Shown: in pieces, positions 10,421-23,300 of the stretch | Numbering within the stretch: position 1 is the first letter of the stretch | How the letters are laid out: each line of letters starts with the position of its first letter | Source of the DNA: Channa striata | Taxonomy: Eukaryota > Chordata > Actinopteri > Anabantiformes > Channidae | DNA: 64,000 nt | Assembly (NCBI GenBank): GCA_033026295.1 | Contig: CM065175.1 | Coordinates: 26,082,875 to 26,146,874 of the forward strand | Reading direction: 5' to 3' | Notes under the pieces: model-generated | The model's database searches: none | What the model saw: only the letters and a program-made list of their open reading frames with translations | What the model was told of the DNA's origin: nothing | Program-made: the position numbers and the translations under genes

Positions 10421-13400
10421 AACGAGCTGGAATAAGATGCAGAAAAGTACGGAAGCACGTTTTCACACTGCAGGTTTAGGACGAGCAGAGGTGAGCCGAC
10501 CTCTTGACAACAAAAGAAGCAGAAATCACTTCTGTAATTTCACAGAAATGTGATCAGCTCCATAATCTGCTCTCACTAGTGTGCAGGTGGAGCTTTGCGT
10601 CTCTGGCACACTTATCGGCCCGGCTGGCTGCTAATCTGAGGCAGCCCGTCCACGAACCCACCTGCTCTCCGACTGACAACAACAGTGGGCAGACCAGTCA
10701 TGGTGTACGAGTCACTGACATGTCCTGCGAAGTTCAGAACTGCTCTCCTTGGTTGGCGTTGTGAATTCATTCTTGTTGCCCGAGTCAAGTGTCAGGTATA
10801 TATGTAACTTATCTGCCATTTCAAACTTCAAATAAACATAAACAATAATAATCAACATTTGTCACTGCCACAAAATTTTACATATATAAAACGACCTTAA
10901 ATGTATGACGTAATAATATTTTGTCCATTCATGATGACAGTGATTTATTTCTGCTTCAGACTTGTTGGTTCACCTTTGTTGAAAGTCTTACAGCAGGTAC
11001 CTACCACCTTGTCACTCTGGCAGGGGGTTAACCTGGGGCGGTCAGTCGGAGTTCAGGGCCACGCCTCTGGCTATGTCTGTTATAATAGATGATAAACTGC
11101 AGTTTGATCCCTCTCTGTCTGCCGGGCATTTATGGAGGTTAATGTGTCTGGGACACAACCGGTGCAGCTCTCACACGCTGTTTCACATATTTGCATCATG
11201 GGGCTGCAGGACAGCAGCAGGAGAGGAGCTATGCGAGTCCACTACCTGCCCGTATCTTGGGCAGCTGTGGCATTGTGCCCTGCCTGCAGCTTTATAAACC
11301 GTCCGCTGCTGTGTAAAAGATCCACTTTAGACACATTTAACATATAGCAGTATAAATGGCATTAGTAGGAAGACTGATGTCTACTGATGTCTTATTTTGT
11401 TGCTAGTGTTAAGTAAGATCCCCTTTAACTCCCCCAGCCACAATTTCCCGGTGCCTCCACTGATTATACGGACCTCTGCCAGACCCGCAGTATTTCTGAT
11501 TGAAGCCCTGTGAAGAACTGGCCACGTCTCCACGAAGTCTTCTGCTTCTTGGCCACTGAGAGCTAAAAAGGCTCCAACCCACCCTCGGCTAAATGGGTAT
11601 AGAAAATGGCCAGATGGAGATGGAATTATGATTGAACGCGCAACCAGTGAATGGAGGCTTTTACATCAGGGCTCCAGCTCCCTTCTGTCAGTGTACGATA
11701 GCTTTTTTCTTCAGTCAGGACAGGAAGGGCTGGTTTTAATTCCAGTGGGGGCTGCCCATGCGTGGGTTGTTGAGGAGTTCTGTATGCTTGAGGATAAACG
11801 GGTCATACATTATGTCCAACCATATCTAAAAGCTGAACGGTTTTATAGCGGCTCTGCAATGTGGGGCAAAAAGCCTCCTCCTGGGTGTGTTTCTCTCTCT
11901 CCCCGATCCCTTCATCTCTTGCAAACCTCGACGTCTTTTGTGTTGCTTTGTAGACTTGACGCAGCGAACTGTACAAATATGGATAAGGATGCACTTTTTT
12001 ACAGTCTGTCCTTAGAGGCAGTTGTTGTCTTGCACTTGTTTGTACGAAGGCACAGTAATGGAAGTAGTCACCTTAGATTCCTGTGACTCTGCAGATAATG
12101 GCCTAAAACAGCCCCACCTGCAGGAAAAGAACTGTGAAACCAATCGTGTTGACTGCGGGGCTAACAGCTGATCAGTGGAAAATGTAAAACAAAAACCCGA
12201 ACAAACTATTCAACCACTTCTTCTTTACATATGTTTTGGTTCACAAAACATTTCCAAAAAAGATAAAATCTCAAGGTTGTGCAGTTTGTCCAGTGTGCAG
12301 TTAACTTATTGACGCCATCTTCTGGTCATTGACAACAACAACCCGAAAAAAAACATTAAATACAATGTCGGTGAAGATTCTCAGTCATCCGGGTTTGGTT
12401 TTCTGAAGACTGAGTCGTGTCAGTGGTTGACATGAAATCTTCGATTAAATACAATGTCGAGCGTCGGTGCAGTGGAGGATTCATGCTCGCTGACCACAGT
12501 GATGAGGAGACTAAAGTTTAGCAGACCAGCTTCATGGGAAACAGACGTGGGAGAAATTAAGGCAATAATTTTTTTGGAAACACGTTAAAAACAGGCCTGG
12601 GGGAAATTTGCAGGGGGCAGGGCCGTATTTTCCAACGGGTCAAAAATATCGACTTATAGCTCTTTAGAAATTGGATTGGAAACACAACTGTGGAAAAACA
12701 ACCCATACATTTATTTTCAGTCTGGGCTGTACGGCCAGTCCTCTAAGTTTGTGTGACTCACGTGGCCACAGAGGAGATGATCGAGTCGCATTTAAAGTGT
12801 ATGTGACAACTAAATCATTGACCGCTTCGTGTTCAGTCACCCGTGAATTTAGATGTGCACTTCACCGATGGGTTTGGAGAACTTTGGGTTTTGAGGTAAA
12901 CGGCTTGTTTCTGAAAATCTGCTTCACGTGCTTTGGATTCTGAACAGTCCCAACCTCCGATAAAGAGCACCGCACTACTGACCTGGAAAGACACAACGCA
13001 AGCTGAAATAAAACACGAAGCACGAAGGAGCCCAACAAATAAATTTAAATTTAACAACACAAGGCTGCTGCCGACACAAGCTCCGGGCAAATGGCATTCA
13101 GCTCCCCATTCATGGCCTGCCTACATTTTTCCACTGGCCGTGAATATTGCATCTTTATAATCATCTACAAAAGGAGTTTAAATGACGCAGCTTGAATAGG
13201 GCTTCTGTGCACGATGAATTCAAAAGCTCCCACAGACTCTGCCCTAGATAGATGTGTTCATGTGCCATCCCCTCAAAAGCAGGTCTGAGATTCTGGTGAA
13301 AAGACAATCAACCTACAGAACTCATGTGAAAACTGACAGACGTCTCCGTGCTGGACGTAATGACGTCAGTCTCTGGAAAATGTCATGTGTGGATGTGCTG

Positions 13401-14087
13401 ATGGATTGTTTCAAGCTCAGATTCACCTTCTCTCCCAGGACTGAAGTTGGTGAGACCCAGTTTTCTGAATTCTTTAAATGGGACAATGAGTTTTTAATGT
13501 TTTGATGACTTCATATCATAAAAAGTCTTCACGGGTCTTTAATGCAGAACCATCATGACTAGCAGTGCTGCAAAAACCTAAAGGCACAATAAGAAAAACG
13601 GCACTTTTCTGAGATCAGGAAACTACTTTTTTTAAACTGTGGGGTAATTGAATTTTAAATTCCAACTTCTCAAATGGTTATTGGTGTTCTGAGGAATTGC
13701 TATAAACTACTGCATGCTCGCTGTACTGTGTGAGTAGTAACGAAGCTCCAAAAACTTAAAAGATCCATAAAGTGACAAACACTTATGTTAGTGTCGGCCT
13801 GTGTGCAGTTAATAGCTACAGCTCCAGCCCGGAGCCTTAACGCACACTACGCTCACAGGAGCTAGTTAAAGTCTGTCCGTACGCTTCTTTGCCTGAGGCT
13901 GAAATCATTTGAAGCCTGGAACAGCTGTCCGATATAATAGTTCGTATAAATCATTTCCTAACAAGGAGACTGACATACTTCCTGTGAATAAATGCCCTCT
14001 GATTAAATTGCCCATTTGGCAGAATCCCAAGCGTAAACCCTTCGTTCTCCCTTGATGATGATGTGCTCCTCCTGAGCTGTGTGAGGA
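10421..14087. other. intergenic, no gene recognised
   Basis: Several medium frames (the longest 152 codons at 11,628-12,086) have no recognisable protein features, no splice partners and ordinary non-coding composition. Confidence 0.45.
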
Positions 14088-14114
14088 TGTGTGTGTGTGT
14101 GTGTGTGTGTGTGT
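14088..14114 (+). repeat. (GT)n microsatellite
   Basis: Thirteen uninterrupted GT units. Confidence 0.9.
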
Positions 14115-14318
14115 CCTCATTAAAGCAAGAGGAGGAGGAGGAGGGTGAGGGGATGAAGAGTTTGCTGCTGGTCTAACTTCACCTCAGACTGCCCTTTACT
14201 GCGAATGCTGATCCTGGCTTATATCACACTGCAGGTGAGATGGGAATCAAAGCGAACACGGGCCAAGCTTGGAAACAATGCAGTTTTGGGGTGACAAGCT
14301 GTGAGCTGCTGTCGGAGT

Positions 14319-14319
<1 letters not shown>

Positions 14320-14359
<40 letters not shown>
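14320..14359 (+). repeat. (CA)n microsatellite
   Basis: About 20 uninterrupted CA units. Confidence 0.9.
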
Positions 14360-14361
<2 letters not shown>

Positions 14362-14879
14362 GCCGTCTCGGGGGGGAATGAGGCTGCAGTCACTGCTGTC
14401 TGTAATCCTGCTGAAACACAGTTAAAACACAGTCTGCCGTGGCCCTTTTTAGGTTTATGGAACAAACTATGCTGAGGATTAATGTTCACACGGACACGAA
14501 CAACAGAGGCAGCCGCCGTGAAGAGACACAGTCACGAAAGGGACGGAGCAAGTCTGGAAAGTAACGTCCTAAATGCAGATTATTGACATGTTTGTAGAAC
14601 AGAATATGTCATTAAAGGAGATGCAACAAAACCACAAATGAAGCATTAATATAGGTCAGCGTTGTCGTGCCAACATAAAGCACTGATGCAGAAGTCAGAG
14701 AGCAGCATCAGGGGCTTTTATGGTCGGAATGTGATGACGACAACAACAAAACCGTCAAAATGGGCCATAACCAGAGGAACATGACAAAATATCAACCAGC
14801 CACAAAGACAAAGAAACTTCCACCAGGTCTGAGTCTCAGTGAATCCTGATCCGTTAAAAAAGCAAAAGCACCAACCTGC

Positions 14880-15190
14880 AGCTTCGACTCAGGGGTGAAG
14901 TCCGGGGTCACCGGAGAAGCGCCGGATCGTCCGGACCCTGGAAACTCACCGGCGTCCGGGGACGGGACTCATCGCGTCCGAGCCTGCAGCTCCTCCACCG
15001 TCATCGTCCTTTGTGCTCCGGACACTTTCCTCCTCCGTCCTGCTTCAGTCACACACAGTTTCCATCCAACATCTGTCACATCGCAGTCGCGTAATTTTCT
15101 TCGCCCTCCTCCTTCATTAACTCGCTTTTTCCCCGCCGACCGCCGAACCCCGCCGGGAGTTCGGGATAATTGCGCTGCTAAAATAATTCA

Positions 15191-15222
<32 letters not shown>

Positions 15223-15400
15223 TGCTGATGCTGCGTCCTCCGTCTCCATCCCTCCCCGCAGCTGGAGGCAAAGTCCCGCAGATTCGAAGCTGGATTCGCG
15301 CCACGCGTGACGCCGCGGAGCCGCACACGCACCTGAGGACGAGTGAAGGGGCGGCTCCGGATTTCCTTCAGTGGGGGGGCCCAGCCCAGGGGGCGCATGC
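14880..15400. promoter_or_regulatory. CpG-rich block, possible promoter
   Basis: This half-kilobase is much richer in CpG than its AT-rich surroundings (for example CACGCGTGACGCCGCGG near 15,301-15,320) and is split by a (TG)n run. On the minus strand it contains a consensus splice donor CGCCG|GTGAGT (GT at 14,949-14,948), with an ATG 20 bp upstream (14,972-14,970) in an open frame. This could be a CpG-island promoter and first exon of a minus-strand transcript, possibly a distal lingo4 promoter, or an unrelated non-coding RNA. No downstream exon was identified. Confidence 0.4.
15191..15217 (+). repeat. (GT)n microsatellite
   Basis: About 13 GT units inside the CpG-rich block. Confidence 0.85.
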
Positions 15401-16284
15401 GGTGGCCAATTAAAATTAAACACAATTTAAATTTTTTAGTTTGTTGATTATTGTGTTGTTGAGCCTGTTTTTCCAAATGTGTAACTTTTAATATTTTAAT
15501 AATGAAGTAGTTGCCTGGAGAGGAAATCTCTGGCGGCCCTGAAAGCTCAGGGAGGTGCAAAGACACAACACAAGGACAAGACTTTTTTTTAAAAAGCAAC
15601 TTTGTCAATTTGACAACACAGTCGCAGCAAGGCTGCAAAAAGCCACAACGCAAATGTCTCAGCAAGCAACTAAAAATACATTTACGAATCTTAATGTCCG
15701 TCATTTTTTGGCGATAGGTAACACTAAAAAGGGACAGATGTTCAGATTTGTCAGTGTATCTTTAGTTTGTCCTGGAAACATTTCCTCTGAGGCGTGTTTC
15801 TTATTGCTCGGCCTGCGTCGTCATATTGACGACGTTGTGCTTTTAAATTGCGTTTGTTTTCTTTTTGTTGGCTTTTTATTTATTATTATTTATCATTTCA
15901 GTCTCGGATTTGGCAAGTTCTGCTTGTGCTGAGAATTCGACGAACCAGAGCCAGTTTACACTTTCCGTGTTTTGTTTTTGTGTGTTTCATATGACAGATT
16001 TTAATTTCTTCATCTCCCAAGTCCGTGACTGACTGGACGGACTCTCTGTAGGCGAATGGGTGGAGGACACAGGACAAAGACATGAACTATTGGCTGGTTT
16101 CTTACGTAGAAATGATGTAACCTGTATTCACAGTGGGAGGAGCACGTCTTCTCCGTGTTCCCAGTGTTGACGTCATGTTTTGCCTCGGTAAATGTTGCGT
16201 TTTTAAAGCATTTCACAGAGTTGCTTCTCATTCACCTGTGCTTGCACACACCCACACACCCGTGACACACACACCATATGTTTC

Positions 16285-16385
16285 CAGTTCAGTGTCTTGC
16301 CCAGGGACACGTTGAGATTTACGACAGAGCAGTAGTGGAGCCACTGACCCTGTGGTCCATGGATGACCGCCTGTCACGCTGTAGC
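16285..16385. repeat. fragment of a dispersed fish repeat
   Basis: The pattern TGTCTTGCCCAGGGACACGT followed by GGAGCCACTGACCCTGTGGT and TGGATGACCGCC resembles a repeat common in teleosts. Family name not assigned. Confidence 0.45.
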
Positions 16386-17223
16386 CACATAACATATAAT
16401 CGACATTGAATGGTGTTTTTACACCATAAATGGGTGTTTATGATGCTTTTTTAGGTAACATATGCAAAATACAAGCTAAAAGGAAAAGCTCCTTCTTCTA
16501 CAAGCTTTAGTGAGAACAGAACGCAGCTGCGACTCCGTCTAGCTGATGCACGTAAAAGCTGATTTTTGTCAACAAAGTAAGTCTTAGGACACATCCAGGG
16601 TGATGGAGAGACGTACAAATAATAACACGGGCGGCAAAATCCCCAAGCTGTCAGCTCTGACGGGATTTGAGATTTTTTTTTTTATCCGTCACACTGAGTG
16701 AGTGCTGGCATGTTTCCAGGACAGTACATTACTATCACAGCTTGGAGGGAGAGATGGGCAGATATGCATGGGTCAGACTAATCTCTGGATTGAACAGCTG
16801 GATACGATGAGGACGAGTAGCCACCCACCCTGCAGTGGAGGCGAGGAACGCCCTCCCTCTGTTTCCCAAACGCTGCCTGTTAGCGAGTCTGCGAAATCTA
16901 GCCTCAAGCGCTTCGTTTCAAAACATTCGTGGCCCCGCTGACGGTCCCCGGTTCAACTCAGAGTCATCCTGTTAAACTAGGATCATCGCTGTGGTTACAC
17001 AGACAGATTGTTCTTGCGTGGCCTGACGCGTCGTGTGTGTTTGTGCAGTTCTGCACGACGATGCTGGGAAACAGGAGTCGTCCAGAACAAAGCGACTCTT
17101 TTCACCTTGCTGTCTTCTTTAGCTTCCCCCCCGGTGGGCTGACCTTTCCCGTCCGGTCAGAACAACAGAGATGCCTCCTACCGCATGCTGAAGAGTCACC
17201 TGCTTAACATGGACCTCACGTTG

Positions 17224-17241
17224 CACACACACACACACACA
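17224..17241 (+). repeat. short (CA)n microsatellite
   Basis: About nine CA units. Confidence 0.8.
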
Positions 17242-20117
17242 GTCAAACAAGTCAAACAGCAGAAGCATCCTCAGCCGTTGGGAATGGCCACATTAAGTGG
17301 AAGAAAACAAACACGTCGGCCTGTTGTCTACCGGACCCGTTTGTGTCAGTGTAAAACACACAGTAGAGCAACAGAAACCCCAGGGTGTCGATGTTTGCCG
17401 CCAGTATGAAAAGCCTGAAAACCTCCTAATGAGGCGGTTGGAGGGTAAAAGAAGACGCGGGCCTCTCCCACAGGAGACAGGGGTTCGCAGTGCGAGGCGA
17501 TCCTCCTACTATGTCACGCAATTGTTTTTGAGGATGTACGGGACATTTTCCACGTGTAGGTATTTAACATTTGGACTGTAAGTTTTTAGTTCTTCTACTT
17601 TGTCTTACACCGAATCCAACTGTAACCCAGTTTCATCTGTGTGTAAAATCAACAAAACCTTAATGTTTCCGCCACATGATGACGAGAGGTCTGACAGCAG
17701 GCCGCAATCCTTATGGAGGTGTCATTATCTGACCCTGTGATATCAGAACTTTGACAGACAGTTGAGACACTTTTACTGAACTTTCTGTTGCAGATTGTTG
17801 CTGCTTGTCGTCATTAAAAAGCTGAATGGATGCTGCAGTCTATAAATCGCAGGGAACATTGTCAGTGTGTTGAAGGCCCATGCTGCTTTGGTTTTCAGTC
17901 CCAACAGCCAGTGAGATGGGACCTAACAGACCTCAAAGGCTGCTGCTGAAATTTGCAGGAGCCCCTAGACGACCTTCACATTTTCAGACAACTTGATAGT
18001 ATAGAAGAAAAAGAAGAAGAACCTTCGTTCGTCTCTTGAGCACATATACATTTGCACGTACATGTTTCATATTGATGTCCGTGCATTCAGACGCCACATG
18101 GCGTCTTTTAAACGTTACACTTAAGGACCTACATGGAAAACTGTCTCTTAACCTCATATGTCTGTATGTTGTTGCTATGTTTCACTCTTTTCACGCACAA
18201 TTTATTGGGACTTTGCTGAACTAAATCACACTGAGTAGGACACACACTATTGGTTAACTCTTATTTTTCCACCTCACAGTTTGAAGTCAGCAAATTCATT
18301 TAATAGTCTAGTCTCAGATGAGTCTTCTCTGTAGCTGTTGGGGGAAAAAATACATGCAATCAGGGATTGTCCTTGTTTGTTTAGACCGGGAGCAGATTTT
18401 CGGGATGATCCGAGTTCTGCATTTTGGCTCCCAGTAGACGGTGCCGGTTCAGGGCTCAAACGCCCACCCCAATTTAATTAATTCTCAGACGCTCGCCTGG
18501 GGTTTGCGAATGAGAGGCATGCAACCCTGCACTTCTTATTTACCCTGAACCAGAATGGGAAGCAGGCTGCTCCTGATGGACAAGAGGAGGCAGGCAGATG
18601 TTGATGGCAGAAGATGCACAAAGTTCTGTTTAACGTCAGTCAGTGCACAGCAATGTTAACTCAGGTGGTGCCGGAGTAAATTTTGGGTAGCCCATAAAGC
18701 AGCTAGCTTAAAATTAAAATTAATGTATTGAATGGGACAATAGAATCACGAAAGCGTCATTCCAGGATTGAAGAAAAGGACAGAACTTTAATATTCCACC
18801 AGCATTCTTGAGGTTTTCTAGACACAGCAAGATGTGAAGGAGACAGCTGATCAATAGCTGTGTGCACAAAGGACAGTGTAGCCTGAAGGTAAACAGCAAA
18901 CCTACATATGAGGCTTCATCCATCACTGTTTTGGCAGGGTGGTATAAATTTCCGGAGGGTTTTAATTAGATGCGACCACTCAAAAAAGGTCAGCCCTGCC
19001 TGAAATTAATGAAACCAATTAGGAGGGAGAAATAATAAAGCTTGACCTTTGGCCCCCAGGAGGAGCTGCTGTCAAACTCCGGAAACTAACAGCGGCACTG
19101 ACGGAGAAAGATTCATGATGGATCCATGAAGACCTGTTTGCGCGTTCGAAGCCGTGTAATTAGGAAAACACATCAAGTATCCGCTGTAAAATTGTGCATC
19201 CGTTCTCCAGTATTAATATGTACCTGTGGACCTAATTTGCTCCCATTTCCAATGTTTGGAGTGTGTAGGGTAATTTGTAGAGAGCGTTTTTCCACATGAT
19301 TAGGCAAAGACGTGACCGGGTTTTCAACCAGCATGTGGCAAAAACAAACAGCTGATGTCTATTGTGTCCATATGCATGTGCAGAGAATAATTTACAGGGT
19401 TGGTTGCTCTCCTCTGTTTTCCTGTCTGTCTCTTGGAAAACACCTGCAGTGTCATTTCTGCTTCACGTGATGATGCAAACGAGGAAGTGATGATCCATTT
19501 GGAGAGAAACGAGATTCGAACCCACAACACTGCGATAACGTTCCCCACTCTTTTCTCAACAGCTCTGCTAATATTGGACAGAAACAAATACATGTTAACG
19601 TGGCGCTGTTTCTGCTGGCAGTGGGAACGGGCTACGATTTACTAGGTGGTAGCTTTATGTTGCAAGAAAAAAAGTCAGTCAGTCAAAAAGACTTTGAGGA
19701 GTAATGAGGATGTGTTTTAAAAGTGGGATCCACTTGATCCTCATCACCACTTTCTTGGAACAGGGATTTTTCTCTTGCAAATGTGTTAACATTGCTCCCT
19801 TGGTTGCACATGTTTTGCACACAAATTTCATCTAAAGACTCCAGACTCTATTAGATTATGCGTTGGAAACAGGCCACACCCAAATCATCTTGAGATAATG
19901 GAACACTGAAAACATTCTTTAAAAAAATCCCTCTTTTTGACAGTATTTCAACAGCCCCATCTCAAAAAGGGCCAACGCAGCTGGGTGTGTTACAGGAAAT
20001 TCAGGCTTCCACAGACCTCCCGACTTCCTCCAGCTCTTACCGGGGATATGTAAAGAATGAATGTGGCACAAATTACGGTTGAACTGTTTCATATTGACAG
20101 ATGTATTTTGCATTTTC

Positions 20118-20345
20118 TTGTCTACTGTGTGAGTGGTTAACGCTGCCTCCTCAGCAGCAGCTTGTGGGTTCACGTCCCCAACCGACCGCGGCCTTCCTAT
20201 GTGGAGTTTGCAATTTCCCCCCGTGCTTTTGTGGGTTTCCCTCACGCAGTCCAAAGACGTGCATGTTAAGCTAAATGGTGACTTGCCGTAGGTGTGAATG
20301 TGAGTGTGAATGGTTGTCTGTCTGTGTGTGTCTCTTTGTCTCGAG
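20118..20345 (+). repeat. tRNA-derived SINE-like element, degenerate
   Basis: The head (20,118-20,180) is tRNA-like: GTGAGTGGTTAACGCTGCC resembles an A box and GTGGGTTCACGTCCCC a B box. The body contains GTGGAGTTTGC, CAGTCCAAAGACGTGCATGT and GGTGTGAATGTGAGTGTGAA, a pattern very common in teleost genomes. It is decayed and not a functional tRNA: no cloverleaf can be folded by eye. Confidence 0.6.
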
Positions 20346-23300
20346 TGCGAAATTAAATCGGAAAATGGTAATGCTAATGAAAATTAGCATCATGGTTATA
20401 TGGTAATATTACTAGTGGGCAGTCCAACAAGTAACGTGAACATGAATCAGTTCCACATTACCTGATGTAGGTTAGCCAAGTGTATCTGTTGAAGTATAGG
20501 AGAGCTCTTCGCCATTATGCTGACCTGGCTGATTTGATGCTTAATTTAATCTCTGCATTGACAGAGCAACACTGGCTTCTCTCCAGCGTGCACCTTATCA
20601 CGATCAGCCTGCAGGAAGTGTGTTAGGGAAGGAAGAGGATGAGGAGAACAAATGAGACTTCTCAAGTGCTTATCCTTTGTGTAACTGCTATCAGTGAAAT
20701 CTGATCTTCCTGCCTGGCAGCAGAAAACGAGTGACGGCTTGACGACTGGGTCAGAGCGACTCCGCAAATGCAGTTCTTGTGTAACGTCCTCGGTCTGAAG
20801 TGGAACTCTCGCAAACGCGCTAATGTAAACCTCCGTCTTTTATCAGTGGAAGCTGTGCTGTGCTGGACAGCCGGTTGGACTAATGCGTTTCCCCAGACCA
20901 AAGCGTACAAGTACGAATAGACCTTTAGGCCTTTAAATCCATGTTGAGGCCTCAGCTGTTGTCTCCTGTAATGAGAGTCCAGCTGATGCTGACTGTTCAA
21001 GTATTCTTCAGGGTTAAAATCTTGGCACCGCTTTAAAGAGTGTCATTTAATCTACAAGCCTTGGGCTCATTTAAATTTCACGTGTCAGCAATTTCTGTGC
21101 AACCCTCATCTAAAAATGTGAGTTAAAGGACACAAACATACGGCGCTGCAGCACTTTAAAGGCTTGCACTGACTGCTAATCCCTGAAGAGTGAACTTGGA
21201 GATGGATTAGCACACGACAGATCAACCGCTGGGAAAATTATGAATGCGAGCCCGTGTTTGTGAAACAGGCTTTGATTTCAGTATGCGTGCTATGAGGGGT
21301 TTTCTCTCTCCGCTTAGAATAAATACTAATCCCTTAAACACCACAGCACATGTATGCATCTGTGCGAGGCCCAGACGCACAGCAGCCGGGCCACATCAAG
21401 CAATTAGATGCCCGAAATTATGAATGACTTTGCTTTGCTGCCAGTTTCCGACGAGATTCGTTGATAATTTTATTCCCAGGCACGCGACGACGCCACAGAA
21501 AGCGAAAAGGTTCCGAGTGAGCCGATGGTGTGAGACGCATACGCACATGTGGTGCAGATGTCGGAGTCGGATCTAATGTGCCCGAGCGCGCACCATGACA
21601 TTATTTTTTACTGTAGTTCCAGTAAATTAAATTTTGTTAGCACAACTTTATTTACATAGGATCAATTTCGAACACAAATCATCTCAAAACACGTTTCACC
21701 CCTTCACACACGCACAGGAATACTGACACTGTCCTGAATTCCTCTGGAAGGCGAACGTGAGCGAGACGCTGCCAACATCTTCATCTTTCGAGCCCCTAGA
21801 ACAACGTCCATGTCATGTTTGTGAGATTGTGTGTGCGGCACGCTGAACAATTCGGGACAGAGCAGCCAAAAGTGAGCCAACGAGTGTTACAGCTTACATT
21901 TCTTTCATCGTCTTGTGCGTCCTGTGTGCACTGACCCCTCATCAAAATCAAGCTGAGTTTCTCCTCAGCTGTGTAACATGTTTGAAACGCAACTCTGGAC
22001 AATGAGTGCGTTTACATGGCGTTGAGTAACCAGGTCACAGTCGGCTTTCAAAACTGGATTCAAACCGGATTTCAATCAGGGTTGGGGATTAGGAAAACCT
22101 GGTTTCCCCAGGGAGATTCCCCATTCTGATTCCGAACTCCCATTCCGCTGACATGTATATGCGTAACAAGGTTTCTAACGCTGAGCATGTCTAAGAGGAA
22201 AAAAGTCAGAGAGCAGCTGCTACTATACAGATCAAATCTATGCACCAGGTTTTCACAATAAGTCAGAGGTAGAGGAGGAATCGTGTTACTCTTCTGCTAA
22301 GTGTATACACGGATTTCCAGGCTTTTGACAGGCTTTCACCTGGGGGGAGATGCTGGTCTGTGGCTCGTTCCTAAATCTGCATCTGTTAAGCAGGCTGAAG
22401 CCCAACGTTCTCTGCAAGGAGAAGAATCTTTGTTTTGAATGGAGACACTGATTAACAGTGTAGATCAAGGGAAACATACGGGAGGTGGAACCTAAATACA
22501 CAGACCCCCTGAGGCGTGAATGAGGATAACGCTCCAATTAATGCGGAGCTGTATCCTGCTGTTTCTGACGCTTGTATTATATATTTTAATATATTTTGTT
22601 CAAATAAATAACAGAACTGGAACCATATGAAAAGGAATCTCGTAGTTCTTGCAGAGAAATCATCAAACATTTTGCTTGAAGCAGATGGTTCTTACAACAG
22701 TGTGAGGTTCTGCATCCTTGCGCCGACAATTCTGCCTGCAACAACAAAATGTAATTGTCTCCTTTTTGTAATAAAAGTTTGTCATGCGTCGATGTTGGAT
22801 GTTGTGAACACGTTCACATTTAATAAGGGTTGTCGGGTACGCCGGATTCTGCCCAGGGGGTTGTGAGCTCAGGGAGCGTGTGGCTAGACCTGATTCCGAG
22901 CAACACAGGAGCAAAACCACACGACGAATTACAATGCCGCACAAAACGGTTAAAACCTCGTCTTAAGATTCTTAAATTTAATTTATTCGACCATAATTTA
23001 ATGTTTGGCCATGACTGGGCAGAAAAAAACACCTGGAGCTTTTCTGACACAAACGTTTGGACTCACAACAAAGACTTGTCAAGCCAGAAGAGAAAAAAGA
23101 TTTTCACTTTAGGTCGGGCAGGTCAGTAACAGGCAGGCACAGAAGGCAAACAAACGGGCGAGAAAAAGCAGGTAGGCAAACAGGCACAACGGTCATGATC
23201 ATAAAGGTAAAACAGTAAGCGAGGGGGAGACAAGGACCCCTGGACTACACGGGGGTTTATAGGTCAGGGCCTTCAGGGCATTTCTGTGCCTGATTTCACA

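Larger units (their letters stand above)
15401..20117. other. intergenic, no gene recognised
   Basis: Contains a repeat fragment near 16.3 kb and a (CA)n run at 17.2 kb. The stretch 18,950-19,320 has several TAAT/ATTA cores in non-repetitive sequence and may be a conserved non-coding element. No coding signal was recognised. Confidence 0.4.

Noticed and set aside
11628..12086. 152-codon plus-strand frame
   Set aside because: No recognisable domain or family resemblance, no splice context, chance length for this composition.
14895..15413. 172-codon plus-strand frame and 195-codon minus-strand frame (15,117-15,704)
   Set aside because: Both run through a CpG-rich block and a GT repeat, which suppress stop codons; low-complexity Pro/Arg/Thr-His content without family features.
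20118..20180. tRNA gene
   Set aside because: A- and B-box-like motifs are present but no cloverleaf can be drawn and the following body is a repeat; it is the head of a degenerate SINE.
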